Made by a program: the position numbers and the translations under genes. DNA of 64,000 nt from Calcarisporiella thermophila CBS 279.70 (taxonomy: Eukaryota; Calcarisporiellomycota): the NCBI RefSeq assembly GCF_041956535.1, contig NW_027192222.1:1-64000 (forward strand). The letters are read 5' to 3'. Shown here in pieces: positions 60,044-64,000 of this stretch. A model generated the notes under the pieces. The model saw only the letters and a list, made by a program, of their open reading frames with translations. It searched no databases and had not been told where the DNA came from. The number at the start of each line of letters is the position of its first letter. The first letter of the stretch is position 1.

Positions 60044-60746
60044 TTGATGTATTATTTGCTCTGTTGTTTGTACTTCATTTCATCATTCGCGTGTTCTTTG
60101 ATATTTCTGTTTTTATTTTTTTTTTAAACTTCGTCCTACTGTTTTATTTGCTCTCCTCCCTCCTCCCCCTCCTCAGCTCCCCAGCTCCCTTGGATTCTAT
60201 AATTATTCCCAACTTATTCCCTCCTCCCCCTACATATTATCCACCTCCTATCTCTTGTACTCATGAATATATCCTTTACCAATGAAGCAAGAAAAGCGTG
60301 GCAAACTATTTGTATTTCCATGAATTCTTGACCTTGCTTTGCAAATAGCCCACACCCTGTCTTATCCCTACCTACCATCCCTCCTACGGCGGGTGGGCAC
60401 GTGTGTCCGTGCTCGGAATATGCAACTCTGTCGTTGATTTTGCTCAATGGACTATGCCGTTGTAAAATTAAGTTGAATGCAATTTTAGGACAATCTAATC
60501 ATTCCCCTCATCCTCTATAGCTGTACGTAACCTTATTCCCTCCCCTTCCTCCACATCCCTCTTTCATCCTTGCTTACAGCGACTAAGAGGATAAATGGTA
60601 TTTAATTAGGTGATGCATACCACAGTTAGACCAGTCAAATTGGAGCAGTGTCACAGATATCCAAGTGTGATAAATGGTTAATTAGATGCCGAAAATATTA
60701 TACAAAACAACGAAGAAAAAGAAAAATAGGTCATATGTACATGCAT
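60044..60746. other. C/T-rich convergent spacer
   Basis: About 700 bp with long pyrimidine runs (60130-60260). No gene seen. The 3' ends of the transcription factor and of the RPA-interacting protein gene meet here. Confidence 0.55.
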
Positions 60747-61630
60747 TCAGAGAATTGCCTCGCATACATCGCAAACACTACACAGTGCAATCACTCCAGT
60801 TGCTTCTTCACAAGAGATGAGAACCTCACCAGGGCACTCCTTGCTATGCTCCTCCACTATGAATGCTATCCGCTTCCTTCCGTCCGCATCAATGGATAAG
60901 CCACAGCTGGCGCACTCTATACCTCCGGCATGGGTGGTTATGATATTCGGACTACTGCACCGAAAACATGCACGAAAGCAAGGATGATTAGAGGAGAGAG
61001 TAGATTCATATGCGTGAATAGTGTGTGCAAGATCGGATTCTTCTTGCGCAAGAATAGTGTCGAGGATTGGATCATACTCGGACTCTGAAGCAACCATGCC
61101 ATAAGTTAGCTCGTAGGCGAGAAAGGACGCATAGTAAGAGAGGGAATAAAGTGAAGCAGTGCTCACCGTGTTTAATCTCATTCACAAAATCGAATTCCAA
61201 TAGATTATCCATCTCAACATTTCCAACCTCGGCCATATAGGCTCGCTCGTGTTCCTCCTGAAATCGTTTCCATTCCTGTGCAACCACATCACGTAACCAC
61301 TGTTGAAGAGAATTGAATCCGACACAAAGTTTTAGAGATCATACTATAATACCACCGAGTATGGAAAATTCTTACAGCATCTTCGTTGCAATCCACATTA
61401 CCTTCGCTTATGAGGCCGTTTCTTCTTTTGTTTATCGCTTCTTGCCGAGATAGTTTGATGCGTTCGACGCACTGCTGTTTAAATCGATCTCTCCATTGCT
61501 GGCTAGCTGGCTGCAGCAGTCGTCGCCGCGTTGTGTGATTGTGGCGATGCCGAGACATAGGGGGAGATGCGATGGATCTTGTTGAGCTGCCTTGCTTTAG
61601 ATGACCAGAGAGTTGGGGTATTGATATCAT
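60747..61630 (-). CDS. RPA-interacting protein (RPAIN-like)
   Basis: Three exons, 61630-61376, 61299-61167 and 61084-60747, encode 241 residues; a start at the internal Met of 61558 is also possible. The N-terminal region RRRLLQPASQQWRDRFKQQC with ERIKLSRQEAINKRR is the basic, helical, importin-binding type found in RPAIN. The middle is acidic, and the C terminus is a treble-clef-like zinc module: CFRACFRCSSPNIIT, then GGIECASCGLSID and a later C-x2-C near the end. RPAIN escorts replication protein A into the nucleus. A long acidic DPILDTILAQEESDLAH segment precedes the zinc module. Confidence 0.82.
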
Positions 61631-61879
61631 TAAAGCATAGAATGGTTGTCACGATGGATTGGCAGAGGCAGTAAACTTGTGCAAGATACAGATGGAATTT
61701 CGACCTCGCAGGTGTGATTCATAGATGCAAAAGCCAGTCACGCTGGAAAACGTCATTCGAGTGGAGGCAGAAATAAAGTGTAGCTTTATTTACAAAAAAA
61801 AAAAAAAAATAATGAAATCAACAGAAGCATTCACACGAGAAAACCACGCAAAATTATGAATGATTAAAAAAGTAATAGT

Positions 61880-62789
<910 letters not shown>

Positions 62790-63043
62790 GTGATTGAACG
62801 CGTTATTTTATCAACCTCAGAAGAAAAGAACCAAAGAACAGGAAACACTTACAGGGTTACTGTGGGATTCATGAAACGATATCGAAAATCCTTGGAGATC
62901 TATGAGATCTAAGACTTGCATGCGCGAGATAATATTCCTTTGAAGCTCAAAAAAAGACCTTGTTGTGACTGCTAGAGGCTTAGAGCAACTTTGAAATTCG
63001 ACACCAAGTGGATTGAAGGGTAGCGAAGGACATCACAACGGCA
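62790..63043. promoter_or_regulatory. Divergent promoter, CFIm25/ZNF830-like
   Basis: 254 bp between two outward-facing start codons. A minus-strand ATG frame at 62921 ending at a GTAAGT could be an alternative 5' exon of the CFIm25 gene, but it is out of phase with the next exon. Confidence 0.45.
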
Positions 63044-64000
63044 ATGTCGTCCAAACCAAAACCGAGCAAAGAGGAGGTTCGGCGACTATTTTCGCAAACA
63101 CGTAACACACGCCAAGAGAGAATTAATTCTCCTCTCGCACGCTACGATGCTCTCGGTAAACTCTCATGTATTGTGTGCAACTGCGTGATTAAGAATGAAG
63201 CAATCTGGAGTGCCCATTTGGGGAGCAAGCAACACAAGGAAAATTTTGCCGCTCTAAAGGATGCAAAAGAAAAACTGGTAAAACAGACTAAAACGGGAGA
63301 AAAAAGGAGACAGGAAGAGGAAGATCGGGTAAGAGGAGACGGAATGCGGGAGGATGAATTGAATGGCAAGAAGAGGATTAAAGTAAATGAGGAAATAGAA
63401 ACGCAGAATGAGGTGATGCCCGAGCAGAAGAAATCGGAAGAGGAAATAGAAGAGGAGGAGAAGGAAGGCTCGCTACCTGCTGACTTCTTTGATGCTCAGG
63501 ATGCTAGAACAAATACAGCCGCTCCGCATGAGGAAGAAGATGAAAATGCACCCACGCTGCCAGCTGATTTCTTCGATGTGCCACCGTCCAAAACCTCCGA
63601 GGCCCCAACTGAGAATCGAGAGGATGCCATTTCAAAACTTCCTACCGACTTCTTCGACTCGACCAAAAAACCTGCCGCCTCCGTTCCTTCCTCCGCCAAT
63701 ACCAAGGCTCTTGAAGAGCTCGAGAAAAAGGTTATTCAAGAGGGATATGAGCTATTCAAGAAAGAAATAGCGGCAGAAGAAACTCAAACTGCTGCTGCTG
63801 AGCCTCCGACAGCTGGACCTCCGACAGCTGGACCTCCGACTGCTGAACTGGGGGACGAGGACGACTTTTTGCGCGATCGCGACGAGGCACAAGCGTTCCA
63901 ACAGGATGTGCTAAGGGATCGTCTCATGCACCTGAAACAAGCCCGTCAAGTGGGACAACCGAAATCCTATGCCGAGCTCAAATTGGAGAGAAACATGTAC
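63044..64000 (+). CDS. ZNF830-like zinc finger protein, truncated by window end
   Basis: Open from the ATG at 63044 to the last base (319 codons visible) with no intron. An N-terminal EVRRLFSQTRN segment precedes a C2H2 finger of the matrin/U1C kind (LSCIVCNCVIKNEAIWSAHLGSKQHKEN). A charged Lys/Glu-rich region follows, then three copies of a LPxDFFD motif (residues about 147-155, 173-180 and 200-207) and a C-terminal coiled coil (ALEELEKKVIQEGYELFKKE). ZNF830/CCDC16 proteins associate with spliceosomal complexes and are needed for genome stability. The C terminus lies outside the window. Confidence 0.88.
   Translation, partial: MSSKPKPSKEEVRRLFSQTRNTRQERINSPLARYDALGKLSCIVCNCVIKNEAIWSAHLGSKQHKENFAALKDAKEKLVKQTKTGEKRRQEEEDRVRGDGMREDELNGKKRIKVNEEIETQNEVMPEQKKSEEEIEEEEKEGSLPADFFDAQDARTNTAAPHEEEDENAPTLPADFFDVPPSKTSEAPTENREDAISKLPTDFFDSTKKPAASVPSSANTKALEELEKKVIQEGYELFKKEIAAEETQTAAAEPPTAGPPTAGPPTAELGDEDDFLRDRDEAQAFQQDVLRDRLMHLKQARQVGQPKSYAELKLERNMY
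63803..63847 (+). repeat. 15-bp coding tandem repeat
   Basis: Three units of a 15-bp sequence encode PPTAG-type pentapeptides just before the acidic GDEDDFLRDRDE segment of the ZNF830-like protein. Confidence 0.8.

Noticed and set aside
62852-62921. Minus-strand ATG frame ending at a GTAAGT, as first exon of CFIm25
   Set aside because: Its phase does not fit the next exon. The Met at 62789 gives a continuous frame into the conserved SYPLSNYTFGTK segment.

Overview
The window is nuclear DNA of a filamentous fungus. The signs are short GT-AG introns (about 60-110 bp) in most genes, a secreted fungalysin (M36), a Zn2Cys6 transcription factor, an HRD1-type ER ubiquitin ligase, a DUF4360 secreted protein and AT-rich spacers. 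A LaeA/TAM-type methyltransferase, a small family of intronless 7TM receptors and a cytosolic-type L-lactate dehydrogenase would suit a zygomycete-grade or other early-diverging fungus, but this placement is inference. Gene models below were assembled by hand from frame continuity, splice consensus and family motifs. Every multi-exon model closes in frame.

Left part (1-23 kb) is accessory and gene-poor. It holds three related seven-transmembrane receptors (1.5, 8.9 and 22.1 kb). The first reads in frame, with no separating stop codon, into a SAM-dependent methyltransferase. It also holds a five-exon DUF4360 secreted protein, a seven-exon DUF1295 membrane reductase-like protein, a fungalysin with an unusual Cys/Lys repeat tail, a small secreted protein and an L-lactate dehydrogenase. 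A long GC-rich, apparently non-coding island (about 24.6-27.4 kb) precedes a dicarboxylate/amino acid:cation symporter.

Middle part (30-39 kb) is a compact housekeeping run: the decapping enzyme Dcp2, the ERAD ubiquitin ligase Hrd1, an Srp1-like splicing factor (all minus strand) and a ten-exon serine carboxypeptidase with a 15-nt exon. From 39 to 45.7 kb the DNA is rearranged. It contains a hAT transposase broken by one stop codon, a second hAT fragment, a long inverted repeat, a decayed multi-exon gene and a duplicated block carrying the 3' ends of the two flanking genes, with the opposite partner decayed in each copy.

Right part (45.7-64 kb) is dense and conserved: a mitochondrial helical-repeat protein, an Rrn5-like SANT protein (RNA polymerase I activation), an Rcf1/HIG1 protein, a Golgi-type glycosyltransferase, proteasome lid subunit Rpn5, a Zn2Cys6 regulator, an RPA-interacting protein, the cleavage factor CFIm25 and a ZNF830-like zinc finger protein cut by the window end. 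Several neighbours are divergent and share promoters of about 120-600 bp. RNA metabolism is well represented (decapping, splicing, 3'-end cleavage, rDNA transcription), but the genes are not co-directional and nothing shows that they are co-regulated.
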